Origin: Lunularia cruciata
Lineage: Eukaryota > Streptophyta > Marchantiopsida > Lunulariales > Lunulariaceae
Length of the DNA stretch: 64,000 nucleotides
NCBI GenBank assembly: GCA_948567375.1
Contig: OX419757.1
Location: 17,794,001 to 17,858,000, forward strand
Reading direction: 5' to 3'
This document shows positions 12,449 through 22,947 of this stretch, piece after piece; position 1 is the first letter of the stretch; every line of letters starts with the position of its first letter. The translations under genes were made by a program, and so were the position numbers. The notes beneath the pieces were generated by a model. It was given only the letters and a program-made list of their open reading frames with translations. It was not told where the DNA came from and did no database searches.

Positions 12449-13550
12449 CCTTCAATTTTGCACTTCGAGCTCAATTTGCACCAAATTGGTCCTACTTTCA
12501 TCTCTTGAGCTCAAAACAAACACTATTGCTTGAAATTGATTGTCTTCTCAACAAAATTTGGCCAGCACTTTTGCATACCGTCTGCCTCATTGCCAAATCT
12601 GCATCAATTCAAAGAGCTTCTACCCATCTTTAATTTTGCCTTTTGAGCTCAATTTGCACCAAATTGGTCTTGCTTTCACCTCTTGAGCTCATAACAAACA
12701 CCATTTCTCAAAATTGGTTGTCTTCTCAACAAAATTTGGCCATCGCTTCCACACACTATATGTCTCACTACTTTTAATACCAAGAGCTAGCCATATGATC
12801 TAGATGTGAAATTTGGTTTGGTAACATCTAGAACGACGTTATACATGATGGTTGAAATAGATCAGATAGAAGTATCACCAAAAGAGTACTTCTACTAATA
12901 GGGCTGAAACCGAAATAGACTTGAGAACCTTAGAACCAATAACTAGACATATGATTTAAAGGTGAGAATTGGTTTGGTAACATCTGGAAGGATATTACAC
13001 ATGATGGACTAAACAGATCAGAAAGAGGTATCACCAAAAGGGGACTTCTACTAATAGAGTAGGAACCAAAATATGCCTGAAATCTTTGAAGGCAATTTTG
13101 GAGGCCTAAACGGATGAATTAGGCCTAAAATATGTGCAGATGCCCACCCCCCTAATCAAAAGAAAGGTTGGCCTTCCCTCCCCCCTGCTTTGTCTCGTCG
13201 AGAGCTTTCCAATGGTACCTTACGTGATTCTGAGATTCCTATAGGAAGATTCCCTAAAAGATTCCCTCCGGTCAAAGCTTGTTTGACCAACCAGATAGGA
13301 CCTAGACCAGACATGTCACCCATCCAAGTAAGTAAATTAAGGGTGGAGCTTGCTGACATGTCACCTATCTGTGTCCCTAATCCTGTGGTGGAGCTTCCTT
13401 GGCGGAGATCCTCTTTGGCTATATAATAAAGAGAAGGTGCTCCCTTTGGGCATCGATTGTTTGAGTGTGCAATCTATGTTTTCTCTCTTCTCTTGTCCTC
13501 GGAGTATTACACTACCAAATCTACATCAATTTGAAGAGCTTCTACACATG
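12449..13550. repeat. 178-bp direct duplication, second unit split by LTR-B
   Basis: The word GAGCTCAATTTGCACCAAAT occurs at 12467 and again at 12645, a 178-bp period. The first unit runs on to CATTGCCAAATCTGCATCAA. The second reaches CTCACTAC, is interrupted at 12773, and resumes after 13511 with CTACCAAATCTACATCAA. The tandem duplication therefore predates the LTR insertion. Confidence 0.75.
12773..13511 (+). mobile_element. Solo LTR, family LTR-B (copy 3, long form)
   Basis: A 739-bp copy from TTTAATACC (TG mutated to TT) to GGAGTATTACA. The flanks are CTACT and CTACC, a 5-bp target duplication with one change. The TATA box GGCTATATAATAAAG is near 13420. Its first 300 bp are two imperfect ~150-bp units (about 12785-12935 and 12940-13085), both containing GGTTTGGTAACATCT and TACTTCTACTAATAG-type words. 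Confidence 0.88.
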
Positions 13551-13667
13551 ATCAGTCTCAAGGAAAATTTGGATCACAATTGAGCTACCAATGATCAACA
13601 AGGCTTGGAGATAACACCAACACCCTCAATCCTTGCACCCAATTTCCCCTTGACCTCACTTCTGTGA

Positions 13668-14106
13668 TGTAATCAGTTTGGTCATACAACTCGAATCACA
13701 CTTAATCAGATCAATACTTGATCTATCACTCAATAATCTACCAACAATTGGGCTCTGATTATAGTCAAGCCACATCCACTCTAGCTAAGAGACTCCAAGT
13801 GATGCTTGCCAGCCTTTGTCCACCATAGCTAGGAACTTGAAGGCTCAACATTAGAGAAGTGAGCTCTTTGGAGTTGCACTTCAAAATTATACCCCTTGGT
13901 CTCTAACCCTAACGGTCTCATTGATGGCACACACAATGGTGCAAATGGTGCTAATGATGGTGGGTACCACCATGTAGTAAGTACCCCAAACACAAAATCT
14001 GACTATCAACTTTAGTCTATGAATAATTGCCAAAATACTTTTGACTACCAACACTACTATTCAAGAGTCTCAACAATCTAGGTGTGATGTTAAAAATGAC
14101 GTGACA
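13668..14106. repeat. LTR-like 440-bp repeat, copy 2
   Basis: Same-orientation partner of 3476-3921. It begins TGTAATCAGTTTGG and ends GACGTGACA. The 14107 flank does not match the 3922 flank, so the two are separate insertions or a heavily rearranged pair rather than a simple tandem duplication. Confidence 0.55.
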
Positions 14107-15690
14107 AAGAGCCCCTCAACCCAATCCAAGAAGACCAAAACTCGGAAGTGCAATAGGAGACCAAAAGAAAGGTAGAAGAAGAGAACAAAAGGAGGATGGA
14201 TCTTGAAGACAAGCACAAAGATCTTCCAAGTGGAGTGCAATAAAGGGAAGAGGAAGAAAGTACACAAGTAAGAAGATCACTAGTGATGGATGAATCTAGT
14301 TCATCTTCAATTTGGTGGGATCAATGGTGAATTTTATGAAGACTATCTTGCCTCAATATCAATAGGCTTATGTAGATGCTACCAAGTACACCTCTTTTGT
14401 CCAAAGATTGCAAAAGAATTAGTACATGGTGAAGGCAAACCAAGACAAGAGGAATGAAGATGTGGAAAAGAACTAGAATTTGCACAAGGAGGAGTGCCAA
14501 AAGTGAACACACTCATGCAAGAGAACTACAAAGTAAAGCACCAAAATACTTCCCTCAATGAAAATTAGTCTCAACTCAAAGAAGACATTTGGAAGTTGTA
14601 GGGAGACTTGAGAGTTGTTTGGCTTCAACACAAGCAAAAGCAACAAGGGTACAAAGTGCAGTTCAAGCCCAAAGACAATGAGGTGGTTAACATTTGGGGA
14701 GAATTAAAATAGCCAAGATGGAATGGTTACCTTGGAAGTACAAATGACCCAATATACAAAGGAAGTAGCTGTCCAATCAAAAAGTCTAGCTCAAACACTT
14801 GCAAAGGAAAAGGACGAAAGTGGAACAAATTGATCCTAAATCTTGGAGGAAGAGGTGATTAATGATGTTGCAGCATTAAACCAAAACTTCAAACAAACTA
14901 GGAAAAGGACCTCCAAAAGATCAAGTAAGTTTGGGATCAATTGGTGGCCATGAGAGAGGAGGCAACTCAAGGTAAGATAGATCAAGACAAAGTTGCATGA
15001 GCTATAGTTAATGTCCATAAATTAGAAGAGAAGAAGTATGAATTATGAGAAGATAGACCAATTAATGATTCAGCTTTGGGAACATGCAAACAAGAAGTCA
15101 CCAAATCTTACAATAAATTAGGCTTAGAAATGACAAACTACAAGATTAGTATTGAACTCCTAATTAGGACTTGTAGAGGCAAAGGCAGTTCTTCATATTA
15201 GTACCTTGGGCCAAACATCTTTGTAGTTGTAGACATTCCTCTTAATGGTAAGACCTTTGTAGAGGTAATCTTTGGAGTAATAAGTCCAAAGAAGACTATA
15301 GTACAAGCTATATTTGGGGAAGAATTGATAGCTTCCCTAATGCATGTAAGACGGCTGATTAACCTACATGTGATAGAATAGATTAAGACAAGAAGATAGG
15401 ATTAGCTATGTACAATAAGGATGAGCCAAGAAGATCTTTTGGTTTCCTCAACAATTGGATTTCTTTGGTTTTGAGTAGGAAGGAACTATTTAAGTTTAGA
15501 TATTATTTTACTTATTTTTATTCCATCATTTCCTTGAATATGAATAAAGCAAAAGTGCCATAAGCTCTTTTTCACTTTTGCTTAATTTATAATATTGATG
15601 CATACCTTTCTTGAGTGATTGTGAGGAAAATTTGGAGTAGGAACTTGAGTGATTGAATGAGAGTGATCATTTGTACATGTGGTCAAGGTG
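14107..15690 (+). pseudogene. Decayed repeat-derived ORF region, unrecognised
   Basis: Mostly Lys/Glu/Gln-rich, stop-interrupted frames resembling a coiled-coil gag-like protein. A short hydrophobic stretch near 15200-15360 reads like FVEVIFGVISPKKTIVQAIF. I cannot name the family. 15500-15690 is AT-rich with no open frame. Confidence 0.35.
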
Positions 15691-16089
15691 TGGGATCTTT
15701 AAGGAAGGAAAGAAATGCCTTGATGGACCATAAATGAATTGTAGTGTTGAATAGTACCACAAGAGCAAAGATAAAGAATTTCACAAACACAAAGAGCATT
15801 TGGAGTTGTACCTTCTTGGAAGGGTAGTACATATTCTTTGGAGTTGAGGTTTTCATAGTAAGTAGCCACTTTAGGGTTGATTGAATCATCACCTTTAAAA
15901 ACTAGTTTGAGCATATTTGTAGTGAAAGTAATCTTTTAGTTTTCCATTTGCTGTAGTATGCCACAAGGAATGACACTTCCCTCTTGTGGGAATAGTGATT
16001 TCCCAAGAGGTTAAATAGATAACAATAAAGAACTACAAATTATGACACTTCTTTTTAGGGAAGTGTTATTTCCACCATATTTTTTTCTA

Positions 16090-17180
16090 TTTCCAACATT
16101 GATCCCTCCACCATAGCCAAGAAGCATAACAAACTACAAGTCACAAAGCTCTACTTTGAGAGTTGGCAAGTGGTCTCAAAGCTCCAAAGTGTTCTCTCTA
16201 CCATAGCCAAGAAGCATAACAAACTACAAGTCACAAAGCTCCACTTTGAGAGCTTAGCAAATATCACAAAGTGGTATCTCCACCATAGCCAAAAAGCATA
16301 AAAAGTACAAGTCACAAAGCTCCACTTTGAGAGTTGGCAAGCGGTCTCAAAGCTCCAAAGTGTTCTCTCCACCATAGTCAAGAAGCATAACAAACTATGA
16401 GTCATGAAGCTCTACTTTGAGAGTTTGTAAGCACAAAGCTCCACTTTAAGATTGCTTGCCATTTCTCTCCATGATAGCCAAGACTTCTCATCACAAAGTT
16501 CCATTAGCAAGCACAAACCTACACTTTGAGACTGCTCGCCAACTCTCTCCACCATAGCCAAGAAGCATAATATTTCTTCATGGAAGAAATGAGAGCTGGA
16601 GAGCACAAATCTCCACTTGTCATCACAAAGCTCACTTTGAGACTGCTTGCCACCTCTCTCCATCATAGCCAAAGCTCCAAAGTGGTTTTTCCACCATAAT
16701 CATGAAGCATAACATTTCTTTATGGAAGAAGTGAGAGCTAGCAGGAACAAAACTCCACTTATCATCATAAAGCTCCACTTCGAGATTGCTCGCCAACTCT
16801 TTCCATCATAGCTAAGAAGCATAACATTTCTTCATGGAAGCAAGGCTCAAATGTCATGACAAAAGCTTCAATAGTTAGTTTTTTATTTTTTACTCGTTAG
16901 ATGACTGTTAATTTGTGGCTGATTTAGACAAATTACAAGTTTCATTTGACAAACTACAAGTCTCACACAAGCAAGGTGGCCCTCATAGCCTCTCTAGTCC
17001 AACACAAAGCTCCACTTTGAGACCACTCGGTAGCTCCCTCCACCATAGCTTCTTGCTTGCTAGCTCTCTCTACCATAACCAAGAAGCGTAACATTTCTCC
17101 ACAAAAAAAGTGAGCTCAAAGATTATCAAGTGCTCATATGTCATGATAAAAGCTTTAATAATTAGTTTTTAATTTTACAA
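16090..17180. repeat. Degenerate tandem array, 80-110 bp units
   Basis: Units contain CCATAGCCAAGAAGCATAAC, then ACAAAGCTCCACTTTGAGA and GCAAGTGGTCTCAAAGCTCC. The anchor word starts at 16111, 16201, 16283, 16372, 16470, 16552 and 16662, with weaker copies to about 17090. Spacing varies from 82 to 110 bp and units diverge by indels. A second word (ATGACAAAAGCTTCAATAGTTAG) recurs at about 16856 and 17144. It is a minisatellite-like array, not a CRISPR: repeats and spacers are not distinct. Confidence 0.85.
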
Positions 17181-18838
17181 GTTATATATTCACATAGTAA
17201 ATCAATAAAACAAAGCCAAATGGTACCTCTTCAGCTTTGCTTTTGAACCTAAAAGAACCTACCAAACTCTTCATAAACTAAGATTCATTTCTGGATGAGG
17301 ATATCCCACAGATATGAATATAGCTAAAAATATATAATAGACATATTAAGATAAATAAAGAGATATGCTTGCAAAGCATGATAAATCCTCTCCTTGGATG
17401 GCATTTTAAAAGTTTGCTAAAGCTTACGAACATATCTTCGATTGTGTAAAAAAGCAAGTTGCATCCTTTGGCTATTTGGCATGCCATCAAATTGATTATA
17501 TCCAGGTTAAGCATACTTTGCCCGACCTTGCAGGAACTATACTTCAAATAAGTGAAATCTCTATTCTAGAGAGTAAAGTCAGAAACTTCCAGCTAGCAAC
17601 TTCGGATAGATGATTGGAAAAGGTAAGAAGTCTACTTCGAAGCATCCAAACCAAGCAAATTTTTCATGTAGAAAAATGTATCCAAACAAGGTATCATTAA
17701 TATAAAGTTTTATTACCATTCATTGATATGAGAGAAATATCTAAAATCAGTTATAGTGATAAAGAATATATGTGAAAATCTACTTATTTGAGATAAGATC
17801 GTCCCCTCTCAAAGGACGTAAAGAATAGCAAGGAAACTGTCCCATTGCGCATAGGTCCAAAATGTCTCCGTGTGAGGAAGAATAGTACTATAAAGTGCGT
17901 ATAAAGTACGAACAAGGAGATATCCCACTTTTGGTACACTATTCTAACTCTTGGATATGAACCATACGAGCTCTTTAAGACTCATCCCGTTACTGGGAAA
18001 AGAATGCTGCACACACGTGAAATGAAAATATAAAGAAGTTTCCTCCATAGACTTTACACACCTTATATGCTTCGGATTTGGTGAAACCAGAAGTCATTCT
18101 TTTCCAAGTATAGAAAGAATGAGAGATCTACTGGCGACCACTTGCTTTTCCGTAAGTGGTGACTTTTTGAGATGCTCGTGAAATAATTATATACGGAGTC
18201 CAGAAACACGACATTGACTACACGGTTGGCTCTAGAGATTTCCACACTTTCTTAGTAGCTCCGATCGAGTTTAATTTAACATGTTTCCAGAAATATCCTC
18301 CCCTTTCGGTCCAACTTCCAATCCCATGCAGAGGAGCGGGACAAGTGAAGGAATTGTGATGGCCCAATTATTCCAATGGTCCTCTTCCCTGGAGAGTGAA
18401 AGAAAAGTTGGGGACATGGATTTACTTAAGGTGGTAATTATGGCAGAAAATAAGATTAAAAGATAAATTAGCTCTTTGAATAATCTCCGGTATTTAATTC
18501 TGTTTATGAGCAGCCCCATCTAGGAAAAATAGAACATGGGTGCGAGTTAAGGAAAACTAAATAGCTCGTTGAAGGTTTGGACCTGATTACCAAAAGGCTT
18601 CTTCTATCCAAGACTAATGGAAGTCACATGGTTAGATCGACTCTTCATGGCCAAATGAGAGAAAACAACATATGGACAGGCCAATAATAATATACTTATA
18701 AATATATTTTTTGATAGTAGATTTCCGATTTCCGGATATGGGCGTATTTCTCCGTGAAAGGAATATACATGAATGTCCTGGTACATATATTATCTTGACC
18801 AGAGTGCACACTAATTCGGAGATTCGTACGTTGTTTTT
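17181..18838. other. Intergenic DNA, nothing recognised
   Basis: AT-rich DNA with only short frames. I see no transposon domain, tRNA-like box or homology to the surrounding repeats. It marks the change from the repeat-dense left arm to the gene island. Confidence 0.5.
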
Positions 18839-19038
18839 NNNNNNNNNNNNNNNNNNNNNNNNNNNNNNNNNNNNNNNNNNNNNNNNNNNNNNNNNNNNNN
18901 NNNNNNNNNNNNNNNNNNNNNNNNNNNNNNNNNNNNNNNNNNNNNNNNNNNNNNNNNNNNNNNNNNNNNNNNNNNNNNNNNNNNNNNNNNNNNNNNNNNN
19001 NNNNNNNNNNNNNNNNNNNNNNNNNNNNNNNNNNNNNN
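18839..19038. other. Assembly gap (200 N)
   Basis: Exactly 200 unknown bases, probably a fixed-size placeholder. The right flank has a direct repeat: GAGCTCATGGTTGTGGGGAA near 19083 and GAGTTCATGGCCGTGGGGAA near 19174. A tandem repeat may therefore have broken the assembly. Confidence 0.95.
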
Positions 19039-20003
19039 TGCCGATGTCAGCCGGGTGGGGTGGCCAGAGGAGGTCAGAGATAGAGCTCATGGTTGTGGGG
19101 AATTCAGATCTTACAAAATTTATGGAGGTCGTGGAGTTCTTTTAACCGGGGGATGTCAGAGGGGGATAGAGATGGAGTTCATGGCCGTGGGGAATTTAGA
19201 TCGTCTAGAAGTTATGGATTGACTATCTCGGTAACGGTTCAGGGATCCGTGGGTCGCCTGGATCTCGTCTGAGTTTATTAGCTGTGTTCGTTTCCGAGGT
19301 TGTTGGTTTCTGGATACGTTTCCTGTGCGCAGTTTTTGCATTTGTTTCCGTTGGAAGTGATTTCCTCTGGAGCGTCTCTGTTTGACAAGGGCGTACTTTG
19401 TTTTGGCTGATCGCGTTTTGTGAGTGGAGGTCCGAGGACTGAATTGATTCGAAGAATTCGAAGCAGCAGTTAGAGTAAAATTTTTTCGGGGCCCTTTTTT
19501 AAGCTCATTTGTGTGACGATGATCATTGCACTGCAGGCAAAATCTCGATCTACCAGATTGCAAATTGGATGGTTGGCGACGCTGTCGTTCTCCTTCTGAG
19601 TCGGAGCTGATCAACCCTAATCCAGAGCTGATGCGCACCGGATTTGCTTGCACAGAAGAGATCCGTGAAGGACTGCGGGTGGGTTTTTTCCTGCTGCAAC
19701 TTTATATGGTATGGTACTCAGGAAGTGGGTTTGTACTGCCCTTTACAGTGCTTGTTGAACAGGATCGGGCGAGAGAGAGATTGTAGTCGAAGGGGAAATA
19801 GATGATGGTCACCGGTGAATGCGTGAGTATGTCTGGGGAAACGAGATGGCTGACCACGAGCCTACTGTAATTTGTTCCTGAGTTGATCTGAAGCATCTGA
19901 GAACGAACGGTCTCCGGTTGCTTGTACTTTACGCAATTATCATCATCCGGCCCCCAAATAGATAGTCTAGGTTAATTGTTCCTGAGGTGGGCAATCCGAA
20001 GTT
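19039..20003 (+). promoter_or_regulatory. Upstream and probable 5' UTR region of the GT14 gene
   Basis: No protein family is visible. GC content rises compared with the left arm, and there are G/T-rich stretches as in plant 5' regions. The short frame at 19526-19786 has no recognisable similarity and is most likely part of the leader or a leader intron. Confidence 0.4.
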
Positions 20004-22947
20004 TTGGTAGATGGGATGAAGAGATTATTGCAGATTCCAGTCGGATTGGCATCAATGGAGAGAAAATGGCTACTACCGCTTGTAGCAAGTTCTTTAGTGT
20101 CTATAACTTTATTTTTGGCCGCGACATTAAGTCTCGGAGCATCATCATCTCACAGGGCAAGAGTATGGGGTTTTATTACGGATCATGAGGCTTCTCGAGG
20201 TGCTTATGTGGAAGACTACATAGCTCAACCAGCCCCTTCTGGAATGCCGGCTCCCCCAAGACTTGGGTATGTTATATCTGGAACTAAGGGCGATGGAGCT
20301 CGGATGAAACGAGTACTGCAAGCCCTGTATCATCCTAGAAACCATTACGTTTTACATCTCGATCTCGAGGCAGCACCCAGAGAACGAGTAGAATTGGCTA
20401 GATCCATCAGGTTGGATCCCACATTTTTGGAGATTGGAAATGTACATGTGGTGGGCAAGGCAAATCTGGTCACTTACAGGGGCCCCACTATGGTGGCTGC
20501 CACTTTGCACGCTGCTGCAATCTTGGTCAAGCAAAAGGCGGATTTCGATTGGTTCATCAACCTCAGCGCTTCTGATTATCCGCTTGTTACTCAAGATGGT
20601 CAGCCCCCTGTCCCTTCGCCCTGCATGTTTCTGGCAACATATTGCATTCACTTCTTAAGGTTCTGTGTTGATTCCTGCATTTTAAGCTTTTTCATAACAA
20701 CTTTGGGGTTGCGGATATAGAGTAAATAGATCACTCCAGGTTTGAAGCAAATTGCTGCAATACGTGACATAATCTGCGTAATTGTGCAGGTTTTACTTAT
20801 TATTTGCTATGTATCAGGAACTACGAGTTTGTTGTAGGACGATGGCATCCGCTGTTAATGTGTTTTTCTCGTAGCATCTTTGGTGGAAAGATCTGGGATC
20901 TAGTAGGATACAGTCAGCTTGCCTGTTTGAATGTTTGCGCTGGTCATTGATGCTAGATCTTTGAATGGTACCTTTGAACGTGTTGCGCTTAGAAAACTAT
21001 CCAAGGGGAATAATTATTCTGTCTTAAAATTCACTGGCGATACAAGTTCTCCAGATTTTAAATCGCTGTATCTTGACGGGAACCTCATCAAGAGACACCT
21101 ATTACAGATACCAGATGCCAAGCATGTCCTAGAGGGACCTGGGCAAACTTTTAGGATCTGGGCCTGGTTGTCAACTGCGCTTTGAGGCGCTAATTCTTGC
21201 GGTTTCCGACGCCTTCTAACCTGTTGTGTTCCGTCTTTCATTTGGAGGGAGTTAGTGGTTTCAAGTCATGACTAAAACATTTGTCTTTAATTTTTGATTA
21301 TTCGAAATCAAAGACAAGTGGCGGATTTATTTGGCAAGTCACAGGATTAAGGTCTCATCCCTACAGCTAGTCTCTTCTCTTGAGCTCTCTTACCATGATC
21401 CGTCCTCAGGTTCAAAGTCCACAATTAAGAGTGGTAGCTGTTTCTTGGGATAAGATAAAATGTAATCTTGGAGAAATAGGAACGTACAACAACGTATGGT
21501 TAGTAGGAGTTGAAGAAGTGGGAGATCTGCCGTTAAGTGAAATTGAGATGTTGATGTTCTTGAGCTGTCTATGAATCTTCTATCGTCAATACTCACTGCA
21601 GCCACACGGATGCATGGTGTTCTTGAGGCCTCTCATATCACTGGTGCTTCACCTTTATTACTCTGGTGTGAACAGTGCAACCATGCTCTTCTGGAGAGAT
21701 TATTGTGCTGACCTGAAGTGTGTTAGCTACTTCGGTTTCCAGGGCTTATCATTAATTGGGGAGTTTAGTTGCTATGTGAGTGGACTTCGGAACTCCTCCC
21801 ACTTTTGCGGAAGTCTATCGTATGGCGTTTAACTCAGTCCAATCGTGGGGTGTTTCCTGCAGATCTCCTTCATGTTCTGTCATACTTGCCACGCGATCTC
21901 AATTTCATCGAGCATACTAGTGACATTGGTTGGAAAGAGTGAGTGCTCAACATGGTCCAGTATAAGCATTGCATCAATCTATAATGGTCTGCCTGGCGAA
22001 TTTAAGGTTTTACTAACTCCCTAATGTGGAGCTATTCGAACTTGTTGTTTATATCTCAACGCGGAATCTTCATTTGCAGGTTCCAGAGGGCCAAGCCGAT
22101 CATCGTTGATCCGGGACTATACATGAACAAGAAGAGTGACATCTTCTGGGCCACCCAAAGACGCCCTGTTCCCACAGCTTTCCGTTTGTTCACAGGTATA
22201 AATCATTAAGTCGCTAGAGGTTTTGAACTCAGGTTTACCTTGGTTAGTGCATCTCTTGCTTTTAGCTGTGGACTACTTTTCTACTTAAATTGTGTAAGTG
22301 GATTCATAATGCTGGACTTTTCTCGAATACCAAAACTCATCTTCTCTTTTTCTTCGCAGCCTTAGATCATTGGGCTTCGAAGAAATGTAGGATTGTGCTC
22401 ATACATGGTTTGGCCTTTCTTATCAGGCTCAGCGTGGTTTGCTTTAACACGAGCGTTTATGGAGTACACCGTCATTGGGTGGGACAATCTACCACGGATC
22501 ATGCTCATGTACTATACGAATTTCGTTTCATCACCAGAAGGTTACTTTCACACCTTAATATGTAATGCTCCCGAGTTCCGGAATACCACAGTGAATCATG
22601 ACTTGCACTACATCGCATGGGACAACCCACCCAAGCAGCATCCTCTTTCCCTTACTATGAACCAGTTAGGCAACATGACGGCCAGTGGAGCTGCTTTTGC
22701 ACGGAAGTTTGGAAGGGAGGAACCGGTTCTGGACACGATAGACAAGGAGTACCTAGGACGAGGACCAGATCGGTTCACTCCAGGTGGATGGTGTTTAGGG
22801 ACAACGGAAGGAGGTCAAGACCCCTGTGCTATTAGGGGAGATCCTAACATTTTGAAGCCAGGTCCTGGGTCCAAGAGGTTTGAGACTCTTATACTGAACT
22901 TGTTATCTCCCTCTAAATTTCGCAAGAATCAATGTGCCATCACCTAA
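20004..22947 (+). CDS. GlcAT14: GT14 beta-glucuronosyltransferase (GlcAT14 type)
   Basis: A family-14 glycosyltransferase. Characterised plant members add glucuronic acid to the beta-galactan side chains of arabinogalactan proteins in the Golgi. Four exons join in phase: 20004-20598, 21863-21938, 22080-22195, 22427-22947 (435 residues, a normal length). Residues 22-45 are one hydrophobic anchor after a short basic tail, giving a type II Golgi topology. The Core-2/I-branching fold starts at GYVISGTKGDG (88-98). The family motif INLSASDYPLVTQDD spans the exon 1-2 junction, followed by LPRDLNFIEHTS, KPIIVDPGLY, GSAWFALTRAF and the C-terminal GGWCLGTTEGG. Splice sites are GT-AG throughout. An in-frame ATG at 20016 (MKRLLQ) may be the true start, as relatives begin MKKL-like. 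Intron 1 is long (1264 bp). No premature stop is seen. Confidence 0.93.

Noticed and set aside
3476-14106. A single 10.6-kb LTR element bounded by the two 440-bp repeats
   Set aside because: No primer site or purine tract adjoins the inner edges, and the gypsy element between them has its own LTR and primer site at 11715-12055.
16090-17180. CRISPR-like regular repeats
   Set aside because: The units are contiguous and diverged, with no unique spacers of fixed size, and the DNA is eukaryotic.
18632-19145. Open frames of 144 and 152 codons
   Set aside because: They run through the 200-N gap and are mostly unknown residues; their real parts show no protein features.
20931-21185. 84-codon ORF inside GT14 intron 1
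   Set aside because: No homology, no splice signals joining it to GT14, and removing the full 20599-21862 intron gives the conserved QDDLLHVL junction.
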